The notes below the pieces were generated by a model. It had not been told where the DNA came from and did not search any database. It saw nothing but the letters and a program-made list of their open reading frames with translations. From NCBI GenBank assembly GCA_963556695.1, contig CAUWAG010000012.1, positions 4,402,001 through 4,466,000 on the forward strand: a stretch of 64,000 nt of DNA. The letters are read 5' to 3'. The DNA is from Anthostomella pinea. Its lineage: Eukaryota; Ascomycota; Sordariomycetes; Xylariales; Xylariaceae. The translations under genes were made by a program, and so were the position numbers. Position 1 is the first letter of the stretch. Each line of letters starts with the position of its first letter. Positions 11,601-23,602 of this stretch are shown piece after piece.

Positions 11601-14600
11601 ATGGTACCCCAGAATGAAACAGGTGGCCTTTCCTCGGAGAGGCATCATCACAAAAACTCAGCACTCCACCGTGAAGAGCGGATGTCGCTGAAGGTTGAGC
11701 CCAATTGGGCCCGAGATCCCCGAATGAACCACGCGAGAACCTTTGAGGAATTCTTCCAGCAGGTCGACTGGAGTAGGACGCGCTTTGGCCCGAGGGTCAG
11801 CTGGCCCGCTGAGCTCCAAATGATGGTGCGCTTCATGATGGCGGACACTAGTCCCTCCATCCTGTACTGGGGCGAAAGCCACAGCATGATCTACAACGAG
11901 GCCCACGTGTCGATGGTAGGGAATAATCATCCGGCCATGATGGGTATGGACGCTGGTGATGTCTTCCCAGACTTCTGGGATGACTTTGATGAGATCATTG
12001 CCGAGCAACGACGAACAGGTCGGACCGCGACTGGCCAAGGCGATAGGCTCCTCATGCGCAGGCGCGGCTTCCTCGAAGAAACCTACTTCGACTGGAAGCT
12101 TATACCCATCGTGGGTGAAGACGAAAAGGTTCTGGGATCCTACTCAATGCCTGCAGACGTCACTTCCAAAGTCATCAGTCATCGCCAAAAAGAATGTATC
12201 AAGCAACTCAACCATTACACAGCTCAGGCGAATAACACCAAGGAGCTTTGGGAGGCCACGCTGACCAGCCTCAAGTACGACGACAAAGATCTACCAATAG
12301 CATTACTCTACACCATGGAGGAAGAAAATATCAGCCTGGATCATCGGACCTCCAAATCGAACGCACATTGTCAACTGGAAGGGAGCATAGGACTGGATTT
12401 GGAGCACGAGGTCGCCCGAAAGCATCTGGATCTCGAACCCGACATAGACGGATTTGCACCAACCATGTTAAAGGCCCTGCACACCGGCACGACGCTGGTC
12501 TTGGAGGCTGACGATCCAGCATTCCACAAACTGCTCGATGGGATTATCTGGAAGGGATACAATGTGCCTTCCAAGCAGTTCGTGGTGATGCCAATCTGTT
12601 TCAACGGGACGACTCCAGCTTTCCTTATTATCGGCCTAAATCCTTACAGGAGATGCACCACACTCTTTCATGAATTCTTTCAGACCATGGCAGACATCCT
12701 AGGCATGCAAGTCGAACGGGTACGACTGGCCGAGGAAGTCGAACGTCACGACCAACTAGCTCGCAGGGCAGCTCTGGATTTCAAAAAGAGCGAGTTAAGA
12801 TTTTTTCGATTCGCAGAACGCTCGATCGCCGGGCTTGCAAGTAAGCAGCCCCTAACCTCATTTGCATTCCAGCTAGCTATGGATGAGCTATACTGGAGTG
12901 GATCCACGATTCCTTCTGTGCTTGTCACAGACATGTTCCTACCGTCCACCGAGGCAGTGCGCTTATGAAAGCCATGTCTGTTCATGCCGGTACGCCCCAT
13001 GAACTGTCTGCGCAGGTCACATGCGATTGTTGGGGGCGTTGGGCAATATCTCGGCGTCTTATCTATATCTCAAGTAGTGGGTGAATTCCAGGCTAATGCT
13101 GTATCGCAGTGATTGACGTTGATGGCAAGGTACTATGCCTGATCATTGTGCGAGAATAATGCTCATACTTGTGTAGATACTTTACGCGAACGAGAGCTGG
13201 TATCGATTCTCCGGGATTGATCCCTCCGAGGGCCAAAATCGTCTCTCTTGGGTCGACACTGTTATGACTGAAGACATCGGCCTGCTCCACGAGTGGCAAG
13301 ACAGGGCTTTGAAAGAGAAGAAGGGTGGAACATTCCAAGTTCGTTCTAAACGACCATTCAGACAGGGAAACATGTACTCGGAGCACCGAACCGGTATCTG
13401 CGCCTGCTATCCCGAGCCCAACGAGGCCGGAGAAGTCGAAAGCGTGATGGTCCTTATAGTGGACATTAGCGAGCTCAAATGGACTGAGAAACAGCTCCTG
13501 GACCGCACCAAGAAACTCGAGGATTCGGAAGGCAAGTATCGCAATTATGCCGAGCATTGTCCTCTTGGGATATGCCGCACCGATGGGGATGGCTATGTCC
13601 AGTATGCGAATAATGCCTGGCACGCAAATTACAACTTCAGACGAGGTCAAGCGATGGACCCAGAGCCTTGGATTCCCTTTCTCCATGACGACGATGTACA
13701 GCCATGTAAGGACTTCTTCCAAAAACTGAAGAAACACAGTGGCCCAGAAGCAGTCGAACTCAGGCTGAGAGACAAGTCATCCAAAATATCCGAGGGCGAT
13801 CGAACCTTCGATAATGAGTCCTGGATTCTTGCAACAGGATTTTCCGAGTTCAAAGATGATGGCACCGTGGACTACATCGACTTTTGGGTTACTGATATCA
13901 GCGCTCAAAAGATGGCAGAGAAGATATTGGCTGACAAGATGGAGGAAGCAGTGCGTCTGAAGACACAACAGGAGCGGTTCATCGACATGATCAGCCATGA
14001 GATTCGGAATCCGCTATCTGCGGTCCTTCATTGTGGGGAGGAAATTGTCGACGCGATGAAGAAAGGACGGGCGACTCTCGACACCATAGCTGGCACGTCA
14101 CTTCCTCCAACAATTTTAATCTCACTCCAGCAAACGTTGCCGAAGCAGCTCGGCAATGCACTGGAAGCAGCAAACACCATCATGTACTGCGTGCAGCATC
14201 AGAAACAAATCGTCGACGATGTGCTCACGCTTTCGAAGCTCGACTCGGAACTCTTGGTGGTTTCTCCGGTACCAGTTCAGCTTATGCCTCTGGTCTTGTC
14301 TTCACTGAAGATATTTGAGCTCGAACTCAAGATGACTGACATCTCCTTGTCCGTGGTTGATGACAAGTCGCTGGCAAATCTCGGAGTGGATTGGGTTGCG
14401 CTGGATCCCAACAGATTTCTCCAGATCGTCATCAACCTAGTCACGAACGCCATCAAGTTCACGAAAACGTCTCCAGTCAGGCAAATCACTGTCACAGTGT
14501 CAGCTCTCACCCAACGACCCCTAGAAAGCCACTACGGCGTGGACTATGTTCCGCAACGATATGCCCCGGAAACACCAGCCTCTGCCACTAGCACATGTGC

Positions 14601-15479
14601 GGAGTTCGGTAGCCTCCTTGATGCGCAGCCAGACATTTTCCTCTCATTCTCTGTCCAAGATACTGGAAAGGGGCTATCCAAAAGCGAGAAAGCCTTGCTC
14701 TTCAACAGGTTCGCTCAAGCCTCACCCAAGACTCATATCGAATACGGCGGCTCGGGGCTGGGCCTCTTCATATGTCGCCAGATCACAGAATTGCTGGGCG
14801 GCGAAATTGGAATCGCCAGTACTCCCGGTGTCGGAAGCACTTTTGCCTTTTATGTCGGGGCACAACGAATCGACCCTCCCTTCAAATTACAAGCATCGAA
14901 CGAATCGCTAGTTCGCCTCAGCAGATCGTTCAGCCTTTCGGCCGACGGAACGTCAGTGGAACCCGTGAAAGGGCTAGATGTAGTCACCGCTGAGCTCCCA
15001 GATGAGACGATTGATGGGGAGAACGGTGCCCCGAGAACGGTTTTAGTTGTTGAGGATAACCTTGTGAATCAAAAGGTACTGTGCAAGCAGCTCAGGAACC
15101 GCGACTTCGCCGTTCAAGCCGCGGGTCATGGCAAAGAAGCTCTTGACGCAATGATGGCCCGAGCTACCCCGGGACGCGGACATTACTTCAATGTCATCCT
15201 CTGCGACATCGAAATGCCCGTCATGGGCGGGATTGACTTTGCTAAAGAAGTCCGACGGCTAGAAGCCCAGGGTGAGCTTGTGGGCCATGTGCCGATTATC
15301 GGGGTGACTGCCAACGTCCGCAATACGCAAGTGAGCGGTGCTATCGACGCAGGGATGGTATGTGCTATCTTCCAGTTACCTCGTGACTATGCTGACTGTC
15401 GTAGGATGGCGTCACGACGAAGCCCTACCGCGTAAATCATCTGATTGAACATATCAACCGACTCTGTCCCGCTCGGTGA
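11601..15479 (+). CDS. PAS-containing hybrid histidine kinase
   Basis: The exons I infer are 11601-12840, 13110-13129 (a 20-nt microexon), 13177-15357 and 15405-15479. They sum to 3516 nt, giving 1171 aa. The N-terminal third is a PAS/GAF-like sensor region. A second PAS is rebuilt across the microexon (FAERSIAGLA-MIDVDGK-ILYANESWYRF), and another PAS follows near PLGICRTDGDGYVQYAN. The kinase core has the H-box SHEIRNP (His694), N-box NLVTNAIKF, G1 VQDTGKGLS and G2 GGSGLGLFI. The receiver has VVEDN, the phospho-acceptor Asp1097 in CDIEMPVMGG and a final TKPY lysine. It should autophosphorylate and relay phosphate to an HPt protein of the Ypd1 type, upstream of stress or secondary-metabolite signalling. 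No membrane segment is seen, so it is probably cytosolic. The 269-nt intron before the microexon is longer than its neighbours and is the least certain boundary. The Met of MSLKVEPNW is an alternative start. Confidence 0.85.
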
Positions 15480-17316
15480 CACGAGAGTCTGGTTCACACC
15501 TCATTCAATCGCTCTTTTCAGAGCGTAGGGTTTCTCGCCGGTCCCTGACCTGATGCTGAAGGCATGCTCGTTGTAAAACAACCTAACCTGCTTGCGTGGT
15601 TGATGATGGGATGGGACCGCGGGTATGTGCTAAATAAGCTCAGAGCAGAGAGAAGAATCACATACAGACACCCGTCAGAGCCAAGCAGGAACGGGACATC
15701 AACCTGGGGCATACACGTAGACAGATCTGACTGTTGAAGCTCACCGGAGCATGCTCAACGTGGGCCAGGGCAGGAGACCTATATCTGGGCCTCTCCTACG
15801 GATCCTGGTAGGCCATTTCGCATATTGGCGTCACGACAGGAGGCTTTGGTCATCTGTGGGTCGGGGTACAAGCTGAACGAGTGTGAAGTGGGAGGTGGGA
15901 GATGCTGGGAGGGTCAATCGCTACCATACTGAATCTTACCAAATCCCGAAGTCAGCATGATCAGAGGCTGGCAGCCGGAGGGCGTCGGCCATTTGGCCAG
16001 TCAAGTAGAACACTTGGACTTAGTTCACATGCTAAAGGTACCAACCGTTCTGAGTAGACCGAGCCGGGAGCTTAGGAGGTTATTACTGTCAGGCGTGTAT
16101 GTCAGTGAACCTGGAGTTTGCTTCATCCTCAGGCCCATTGAACGGATAACAGAGATGCCCAAAACAAACTATTCGTCTTCACGCGTGAGCCCTGGTGGCA
16201 ACATGTTGTGAGCGCTGATGTATACTTTTGCTCTGTCAGCTTTCTACTCGAGAGCGGTTCACCTCTAACACTGGTACGACTTCTAGTACATTGAAGATCC
16301 GCCTTGAGGACTGCGTCGATAACCACTCGAACGTGTACGGTCAGCGCTCATGTGTATGTCACGATCGAGGCGCCAACATTCACCTTGAGCAACACCGTCC
16401 CCAAGAACGGATCACCACTCATGCACACACACTTAGAAGAGATTCAGTTGCTGAATGAATGAATCACTGGTAATTACAGTTGCGTTTGCCCCGTAAATGT
16501 AGTTGTTACAGTCAGCGCGGGCTGGAGCTGATACCTAGATAGACGTCTCATCATTCTCTTCAGAGGAACACACGTGACCTGGCATGGCAACCCCCTCCAT
16601 TGAGTGAAATGATATCCGCAAGAGTGACGAGAGTGTCTTGTAACGGCGGCCAACTGTTCGTGTAACAACGGAAATGGCAGTCAAGAGGGATGTGCTAGAT
16701 GTGCAAAGGCCTGCTGATTATAATCCAGAACGCGGTATTCGAACTCATGCGTACGCGTGTGTGTTACGGTGGGATTGGCAAGGAAAAGGAGGAGGTCTGC
16801 TAACAGGTCCTTGAGCTATGTATGCTAAGGTGATACGCTGTAGCTTCACTTCAATCGATCTAGTGCTTCCTAATACACCATCTTTCGCGATGAAAGGCTG
16901 AAACAGAGGAGAGCGAGAGAGAGTGATCAACGCAGCCTAGGCTAAGATGCCGTGCGGCCTTGAAAATATGCACAAGGTATAGTCTACTCATGTCTTGAGA
17001 TGGACTTAGTAGGCTTCTGGTGAATGTTTAGGCCAAATCGTATTCAAATTGACCACTCCTTCTGATGTCTGCCCTTGATCTATCCTAGCAAGTAATCATA
17101 CAAACAAACAAACAAACAAACAAACAAATAAAACGATACAAGTACAAGTACAAGTACAAGTACATAGTGATGATGAGCCATCCGCCCGTCCGAACAGCAA
17201 GCACTTTTCGATCCACACTAATGTTACAACAAGACAAAAAGCAACCGCAGCAAACTGTCCCAGGCACTCGTACACGCTGAAGGATGTGACCCGATCAGAC
17301 CTCACTATTCCAAGGC
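15480..17316. other. Intergenic region
   Basis: This is 1.8 kb without a supportable gene. All open frames are short, overlap each other and resemble no family. Near the right end lie two microsatellites (annotated separately). Confidence 0.4.
17097..17163. repeat. Adjacent microsatellites (CAAA)n and (ACAAGT)n
   Basis: About seven CAAA units at 17097-17128 are followed, after a short spacer, by four to five copies of ACAAGT at 17137-17163. They lie downstream of the small secreted protein gene. Confidence 0.9.
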
Positions 17317-17748
17317 CTAGCCCAAGACCTGTTCGGTAGAAAGCGAAGCACCGACCTGGGTGATTTCTCCGAGAATTTTCGCGTGCGTGGTCTCGTCCAG
17401 CTGGTCAATTGCCTCCGGGTTCGAATCGGTGGCGTCACTATCGACACACATTCTGGTGCCCTCGGCCCCACCGATCTTGGGGACGTGCTCGCAGACTTTC
17501 TTCGCGGCCATGTTAAGGGCAAACTTCTCCGCCTCCTCCTTAGCCTTCCCCAAGAGGCCGTCCTCCAAGGCGGTGTTGAAATGTTCGGGGAATCTCCCCA
17601 TGACCCACGAGCCGGCTAGTCCTACGCATATACCGCATAAGGCACCTTCCTCGACTGGTGTGCGCGGCTGGAGAGAGAATGCCGCTGCGTTGGCCGAGCC
17701 TGCGACGAGCAGGCCGGTGAGGAGCTGGAGCAGAGTAGAGCTGTACAT
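17317..17748 (-). CDS. Small secreted protein, possibly saposin-like
   Basis: A single-exon gene of 143 aa read leftward from the ATG at 17748. The first 22 or so residues (MYSSTLLQLLTGLLVAGSAN) form a clear signal peptide with cleavage expected near SANA-AAF. The mature part is about 120 residues and largely helical, with four cysteines: a CGIC pair near the N-terminus, then VCEHVP and RMCVD. The Cys-x2-Cys start followed by a helical stretch and a later Cys-x-x-x-Pro resembles saposin-like lipid-binding folds, but the full six-cysteine pattern is absent, so this is only a suggestion. No family is recognised with certainty. The gene stands alone, with more than 1.5 kb to either neighbour. 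Being small, secreted and cysteine-containing, it is a candidate effector or surface protein (inference). Confidence 0.65.
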   Translation of the reverse strand: MYSSTLLQLLTGLLVAGSANAAAFSLQPRTPVEEGALCGICVGLAGSWVMGRFPEHFNTALEDGLLGKAKEEAEKFALNMAAKKVCEHVPKIGGAEGTRMCVDSDATDSNPEAIDQLDETTHAKILGEITQVGASLSTEQVLG

Positions 17749-20199
17749 GATGTCAAGGGGATGTGGCCGTATTGTGTCTGGGTGTTGAATGCCGGAATTT
17801 TGAAGGTGTAAGTTGCTTGGATTGGCGGGGCTGATGTGGATGGTCGTTGTTGTGTTGTGATGCTGTTGTGTCTTGTTGATGCGAAAAGAGCAGAGAACGA
17901 AGACGGGAAGCGACCTTTATGTACACAAACGCCAGCAAGAAACACCGGCTGGTAATAATAGACCTTCGCCACCAAGAACGGACTTGATGACGGTGTTCAT
18001 GTGTTGAAAATGGGCCCAAAGTTCCTCCCGGGACGATCCACTGTCGTCATGTCAGTTGGCTAGGCGGCAAAGCCGAACATTTTTAGACATGGGATTAAGG
18101 CACAGTGTCTAGTTGGGTGGAATTAGATGATCTAGCGAGGTGGCTCGAGGAAGATAAAATCGCCACAGCCACCGTGATGTATGTAATAGTTGTGGCCCTG
18201 ACGTTAGCCAAGGTTCCTACCGTACGGCGTAGATCCAGATACCCACAATAGAACCCGACAGGATGTTCGGACTGACAACGTGGCCCTGTGAATAGATTCT
18301 TCAGTGGATTCTTCAAATGCTAAAGTAAGCAAAGGTGCTGACAAGGGGCATGCCTGTGGGTATTGATCCTATTCCACCGGTGGGTCACCAGCATGTTATG
18401 GCTGACGAGGCCAACGACGTGTCGGTGCTATATTAATCATATCAACTGGACGCCGACGTGGAAAACTAGGGGAAACAATTCAAAGAGGATGTAGGAGTGG
18501 ACGAGTGGACGAGTGTGTCATTAAGTTCCCGGCGAGGCCGACCGCCGATTGTGGGGGTATAGGTATAAATAATTCTTCCAAAATAGCTAGCCCTTCCTTC
18601 CTTCCTTCCTTTAGGGGTCAATGAACACTGTTGCCTACTTCTCGAACTTCGACGACATCTTTCAGGGTCCAATCCTTTTCCCGAATCCGGAACATCTTGG
18701 CGGCATCCTGCAGGATTGAAGATCGTCGACCCTGCGTGCGGCAGAGCACTCGGTGAGTCCGCCGGTAACTTGCTGGTGTCGGCTCTGGACCCTGCATTGC
18801 CCGTGAGGTGACGTCGTAATGGCTACCGTACGGTTTGTTGAATATCTGTCCTGGTGATGGGATCACATCAAGTAAACTCGATGTAAGGAGTTCGAGCGCG
18901 TTCAGCAGCATATTTGCGATGCCCAGATCCGCTTCTTGACATTCCAGAACCTTGGTTGCGTATAGGCAAGCGACATTCGCAGTATCGCGGTGGAGGTCAG
19001 GCAATTCCATGCCTATATGATTTAGTATAGTATAGTGATGCTGTGATTGGCTTGGTCATCAATCGGACCGTTCAGATACAGTCACCCCCCACACCTCTCC
19101 ATGCCTCAATCAACTCTCGATTTATCTTATTATTAAGCTATTCGACGGCTAAGCAAGGACCAAACCCAAATAACCTAAAATACAACAAAAAGCAGAGCCC
19201 CCGTGCTGTACTTCGATTAACTTTTGAGCATTAATATTATATCTATGTTAGTGGAATAAGCACGCTAGCATCAGCAATTTTGATTTAAGAAGTCATCTTT
19301 GCCGCTTATTCCAAAGTGCTTAACCCCTCATAAAAAACGCACCTTTAGCTAGCTAAACCGGGGGTATACGCAGACTTCTGGAAGTTCAGTGTACTCGTCA
19401 ATACTATCAAGGCTCGCAACTCGCCTCAGAACAATCCTTAGGGTCCCGGATGTTGGAGACCAAGGGAATGCAATGCGACCGCCCGGTATAATCGCCCCGA
19501 CATCTCGATGATAATCAACAAGACCGCAAGGGACATAATATACTGCCCCTGTCAGGTCCCCTATGCCATACACATAGTCGTTCGCTGGGTTTCGACGTGG
19601 CTGGTTGTCGCGGCGTCTGTGAGCATCCCGACCCGACTCATAGTCATTTGGCCTCCAACTTCTCTTTGACGACAATCTTCTTGGCCGAAGACTCGTAGCA
19701 AGTGCTGAAAGCTACGGATTAACCCAGTGGACGGCTAGGTAGCCCAAGGGGAAACAAATGTGATTCCTAGGTACAGTCACCCTCTAGGAAAAGTCTCCGT
19801 CCGGCATGCCGCATTTAGTTTTCGGACACCTATTAAAAATATTGGTATTCGTGCAATAAGCACTCTGGAATAAGCAGCGTATAGCTATAAAATCCCTTTT
19901 AAGTAACGGCATCTTTTAAACAGGCACAAATTCTAAGCACCAGACTCGGGAGAGATGAAAGCTCCGGATGTGGTCACTGACACGTGCCACCCAGCGAATC
20001 AATAGCCGGGCTAACCCCCGCTCAGGGGCTCTCCTCTTCGGCTTAGTTATTCCCGAGCCGCACCCTGCACATCAACGTCACATACCTCCCGTCATAAGCT
20101 GCAACTCATGAATCACACCTTTTGCTACTGGTACTCAGACATCACCAACCTCATTTACTCCCACCAAGTCAACTTTGCTACCAACTCAAACACCCCACC
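17749..20199. other. AT-rich intergenic tract with simple repeats
   Basis: This is 2.45 kb without a clear gene. A (CCTT)5 microsatellite sits at about 18592-18612. Two minus-strand open frames (18618-19010, 130 codons from an ATG, and 19349-19672 without an ATG) resemble no family and are not called. The part from about 19000 to 19930 is distinctly AT-rich and holds short repeats described as a possible transposon relic. Confidence 0.4.
19074..19880. mobile_element. Possible degraded DNA-transposon relic (pogo/Tc1-like ends)
   Basis: The motif TACAGTCACCC occurs twice in the same orientation, at about 19076 and 19772. Transposons of the pogo/Tc1 group insert at TA and often begin with CAGT. 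The word GGAATAAGC occurs at about 19253 and 19865, with its complement GCTTATTCC at about 19303, as subterminal repeats of such elements may. No transposase can be read. This is tentative: the motifs are short and the boundaries are a guess. Confidence 0.25.
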
Positions 20200-20972
20200 A
20201 TGCCCACCGCCTTCCTCAGCAGAGCCCTGCCCAGAGGCAGCACTACCAGTATCAGCAGTCTCCGGCACGCAGCCCGCATCACCCCAATACCCATCTCAAA
20301 CACCTTCGCATACCGCACCCCCACCACATCATCCACCTCCCATCCACCCGGGGCCCTAGCCACAGCCCGCTCCCTAGACCACGTCGTCCTAACCGTGTCC
20401 TCCCTCCGCGCCACCATCGACTTCTACACGCAGACCCTGGGGATGAAGCACAGCACCTTTCCCAGCACCCCCCAATCTCAAACCCCCTCCTCTTCCTCCT
20501 CATCACAATCCACCACATCCACCCCCAACCGCCACGCCCTCCACTTCGGCCTCCAAAAAATAAACCTGCACGAAGCGGGCCACGAATTCGAGCCCAAGGC
20601 GCAGGCCGCGCTACCAGGCACAGCGGACCTGTGCTTCCTGGTCGACGAGGACGTGGACGGGGTGCGGGACCGGCTGCGGCGGCGGGGGGTCGAGGTGCTG
20701 GAGGGCGGGGAGGTGGTGCGGCGGACGGGGGCGAGGGGGGCGCTGCGGAGTGTGTATGTGCGGGATCCGGATGGGAATTTGATCGAGTGAGTTCCATCTC
20801 TTGCTTTTATTGGTTTATGGTTTTGGCTATGGGGTGTTGAGGATATGAAGACGGACTGACGGGTGCCAGGCTTTCCAATGAGATGGGGCAGGAAAGTGGT
20901 AGCGGTGTCGGTGGAAGTGGAAGAGGTGGTGTCGGTGTTGGTGGGGATGATGCAGTGCCGACACCTTCATGA
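20200..20972 (+). CDS. VOC/glyoxalase-fold protein with possible mitochondrial leader
   Basis: Exons 20200-20786 and 20870-20972 (intron GTGAGT...CCAG, 83 nt) give 229 aa. Start choice: the ATG at 20200 is followed by a leader rich in Arg, Ser and Thr with few acids (FLSRALPRGSTTSISSLRHA), which looks like a mitochondrial presequence. The remainder is a single vicinal-oxygen-chelate unit: LDHVVLTVSSLRATIDFYTQTLGM, then NLHEAGHEFEP and VRDPDGNLIEL. The metal-ligand positions expected in the family (His at the start, a mid-domain His, a terminal Glu) are present. A Ser/Thr/Pro-rich insert sits between the first two beta strands and a Gly-rich tail follows the domain. VOC proteins include glyoxalases, dioxygenases and resistance proteins; the substrate cannot be assigned. 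The exon is unusually GC-skewed at 20600-20770. Confidence 0.8.
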
Positions 20973-21167
20973 TCTCGGGACACAAGCAGTCACGAAATAG
21001 AGCGTTTGCTATGATTCTTCAATGCATTGATTCAGGGAACTGCTACGAGTCCCTACTCGTAGTGTATACAAAAGTTCATCGTCCGTCGTACCCGTCCGTG
21101 CTCTAATCTATCTATGAGTTTTTATGCCCAACGCCCGTGTGACACCATTTAGTCATCCTCTGAAATC

Positions 21168-23497
21168 CTAGAGCTCCCTTGTGGTTCGTCCATTCATGTG
21201 TCGTCGTCCGTTCATATTTACGTTCGTGGTAACCCCATACGGATGCAACTTCACTGGTCGCTTCTTCGCCGGCAACGAGTTGAGCGCTTCCCACATCTCC
21301 ATGATGCCCGCTCGACGCGCCGGAAGCATGCTGTACTGTAGCGAGTACAGGTTTTGGCGATGGATTGGCGGGACGAAGCGGCCCGTGACGAGGCAAAAGA
21401 GGACGCGAGGCGACAGATAGTGTTTGCGGATACGGCTTCCCATCTGGAAGTATTGGTGGAACATTGCCCTGAATTTGAGAGGTGTCGGCTATGACTTGTC
21501 AGCAAGCATGTCCAAGGTGCGATCCTTTGACCAGCCGACATACCTTGAGGATTATAACCGATGTTGGAGATTGGAAGTGGGTTGTTGCCTTAGGATTAAT
21601 AATATGTCTATTTTGGGTATCACGAAGTTCAAAACGAATGCCGCCTGCACATGGGTCAGCATTTCACGTTTGGCTTCAGGGGTACGCTGTTTCTTACCTG
21701 GAAGACGCCGTGGGTCCTTAGTTCTGAGCATCAAAGCAAACAGGGGGAAATGGTTCAGACAAGAAAGCATGGTATCGAATACGGCCTTGAACGTTATAAT
21801 GACCATACGCGCAAGGGCGAAATTGAGGTAGAACACAATGACAGTGGGCAGGAGGAAGAAAAGGAGTGTGAACAAGATGGTGCCAACCAGCAACTGGTCG
21901 AGGTCGTAGTCACACGAGTCAACTCGGTTTCGGAGGACATTGTACTTCTTCCCCTGGAACAGCTGGAACAAGGAGAGGAGTATGGTCAACTGCCAGTGGA
22001 AGATGCGGGCCGAGGCGAGATAGAAAGAGTAGATGTGGACCGTAAGCATCGAAAGCAGGTCCGAGAAGAGCGCAATTGGCAGACTGGCACCAGCAAAGCT
22101 GGAAAACCCAATGAACCACACAATGCGCGGGAGAAGCGGCTGCAGCTTCTGTATGCAGCTAGCCCAATAGTCGATGACCCAAAGGAACAGGTCACCCAGG
22201 AAGAGTGCCAATTCACTGTTCAGCTTCAGACCGGCCGGCCAACCCATGAGCCACGAGATGCTGCTCTGCAACGCGTTGATGGTGTACTGCCCCAACAACA
22301 TGTTGATCGTGTCCGCAACCCAGTCGGCATTGTCAATGATGTAGGAGCCAAGCGCGATGCCAATAATCACGTCATTGGCAACAAGCCACAGGCTGTTGTA
22401 GAAGCGGATGTAGTCAGGGTGACTTGTCGTCACACTTTCCCAATCGTTCTTCCGCAGCCGCAACTTGACGTATTGCATAGGCCAGTAGCAGAATTGCTGG
22501 AGGCGGATCTCGACCTGCTGGGCCGTGGCTGAGATATCCTTGAGCGCGGGGGAATTGGGTCGAGCCCTCCATTCCAGAATCAAGAGCAGAACCTCCGCTG
22601 CAAGCCGATGCGCGAGGAGAGCAAAGACGAAGGCCGTCCGTATGATAGGAAAGGCGTAGAGGACGATCATGTCCCAAACCCACAGGATCACATGGTCTCT
22701 CATGGTCGTCGCATGCTCCACAACGCGTTCGGACACGCTCAGCGTACGTTTGGGCCGAGTTCCGATGAGCGCGACGTTCTTCTGCAGGAGATGTTCGAGT
22801 TCCCATGTCCAATTGATCTGATTCACGATCCTCGCCAGAGCCCTGTTCTTCTTAGAGGGCGCATGTTTCAAGACCATGTGGCCCGTCCTCTTTTCCACCA
22901 GCTCTACGTTTTTCTCCTTGTTCTTCTTGTCCAGCCTCTCACCCTCAGCCTTGGCCCCGTCGTAGACACTATACAGCGACGTATCGTCCTTGTCGGCGAG
23001 TGAGAGTACGATCGGATCCAGCGAGATGTACTGCATCCGGAGGGGAATCGGTCGCTCGAAGAGGATGATCTGAATACTTGATGCTTTAGGACAAGTAAGT
23101 ATGGGCACGCGGTCTGCGGCATTCGTCGTCGCTCGTACCCAGGAGGGGTCATATTCGATGTTGGGAGTGGCATTGATGAGTCCCAAAACGTGCATGGAGG
23201 ACTGGCCACAGATCTCAAATATTCGTGGGCGCGAGTGGGGGGCATTTCGCAGGAGTATGTCGGTCTTCAGGGCATTTTCGACACTTTTCGGCTGTTCTGG
23301 CGTCAGCGGGCACGACCACCAGTGGAAGAGAGTGGAAGAGTAGGCCGGCGGGCAAGGCTCACATCTACGTGATCCAGAACAGTGACAACCACGAAGTCCG
23401 AGCCCGAGTTTCTCCAGCCGACAATAACTCCCGGAAGATCAGACCTTGCGATGTCGACCGGCCAGAATACCCTCATTAATCCATCATGCTCGGGCAT
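21168..23497 (-). CDS. GPI1: GPI-GlcNAc transferase subunit Gpi1/PIG-Q
   Basis: The exons are 23497-23363, 23291-21698, 21644-21544 and 21488-21168. They total 2151 nt, giving 716 aa, and every splice is in frame. The N-terminus (MRVFWPVDIARSD...GVIVGWRNS) and the core (CYWPMQYVKLRLRKNDWE, then HPDYIRFYNSLWLVANDVII) are diagnostic of Gpi1. Several hydrophobic helices follow, and the end (HYLSPRVLFCLVTGRFVPP, then NLYSLQYSMLPARRAG) matches the conserved C-terminal block. Gpi1 is a multi-pass ER membrane subunit of the complex that moves GlcNAc from UDP-GlcNAc onto phosphatidylinositol, the first step of GPI-anchor synthesis. It has no catalytic residues of its own and stabilises the complex. 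A long open frame on the opposite strand (21651-22532) is a shadow of this gene. Confidence 0.95.
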
Positions 23498-23602
23498 GTC
23501 CAGTCGGCGTCAGAGCACCCCGGCTAGAAGGAGCCCCTGCGCCTGAGTTGTTCTCGAGCAGATAGTCCCAGACCAGGCGACCGCGGATGCTGCTTACGTC
23601 GG

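Noticed and set aside
18618..19010. 130-codon minus-strand frame from an ATG
   Set aside because: No recognisable motif, signal or splice structure, and it lies in a gene-poor stretch; left uncalled.
21651..22532. 293-codon plus-strand frame
   Set aside because: Antisense to the strongly conserved GPI1 exon 2; charged low-complexity text without a family.
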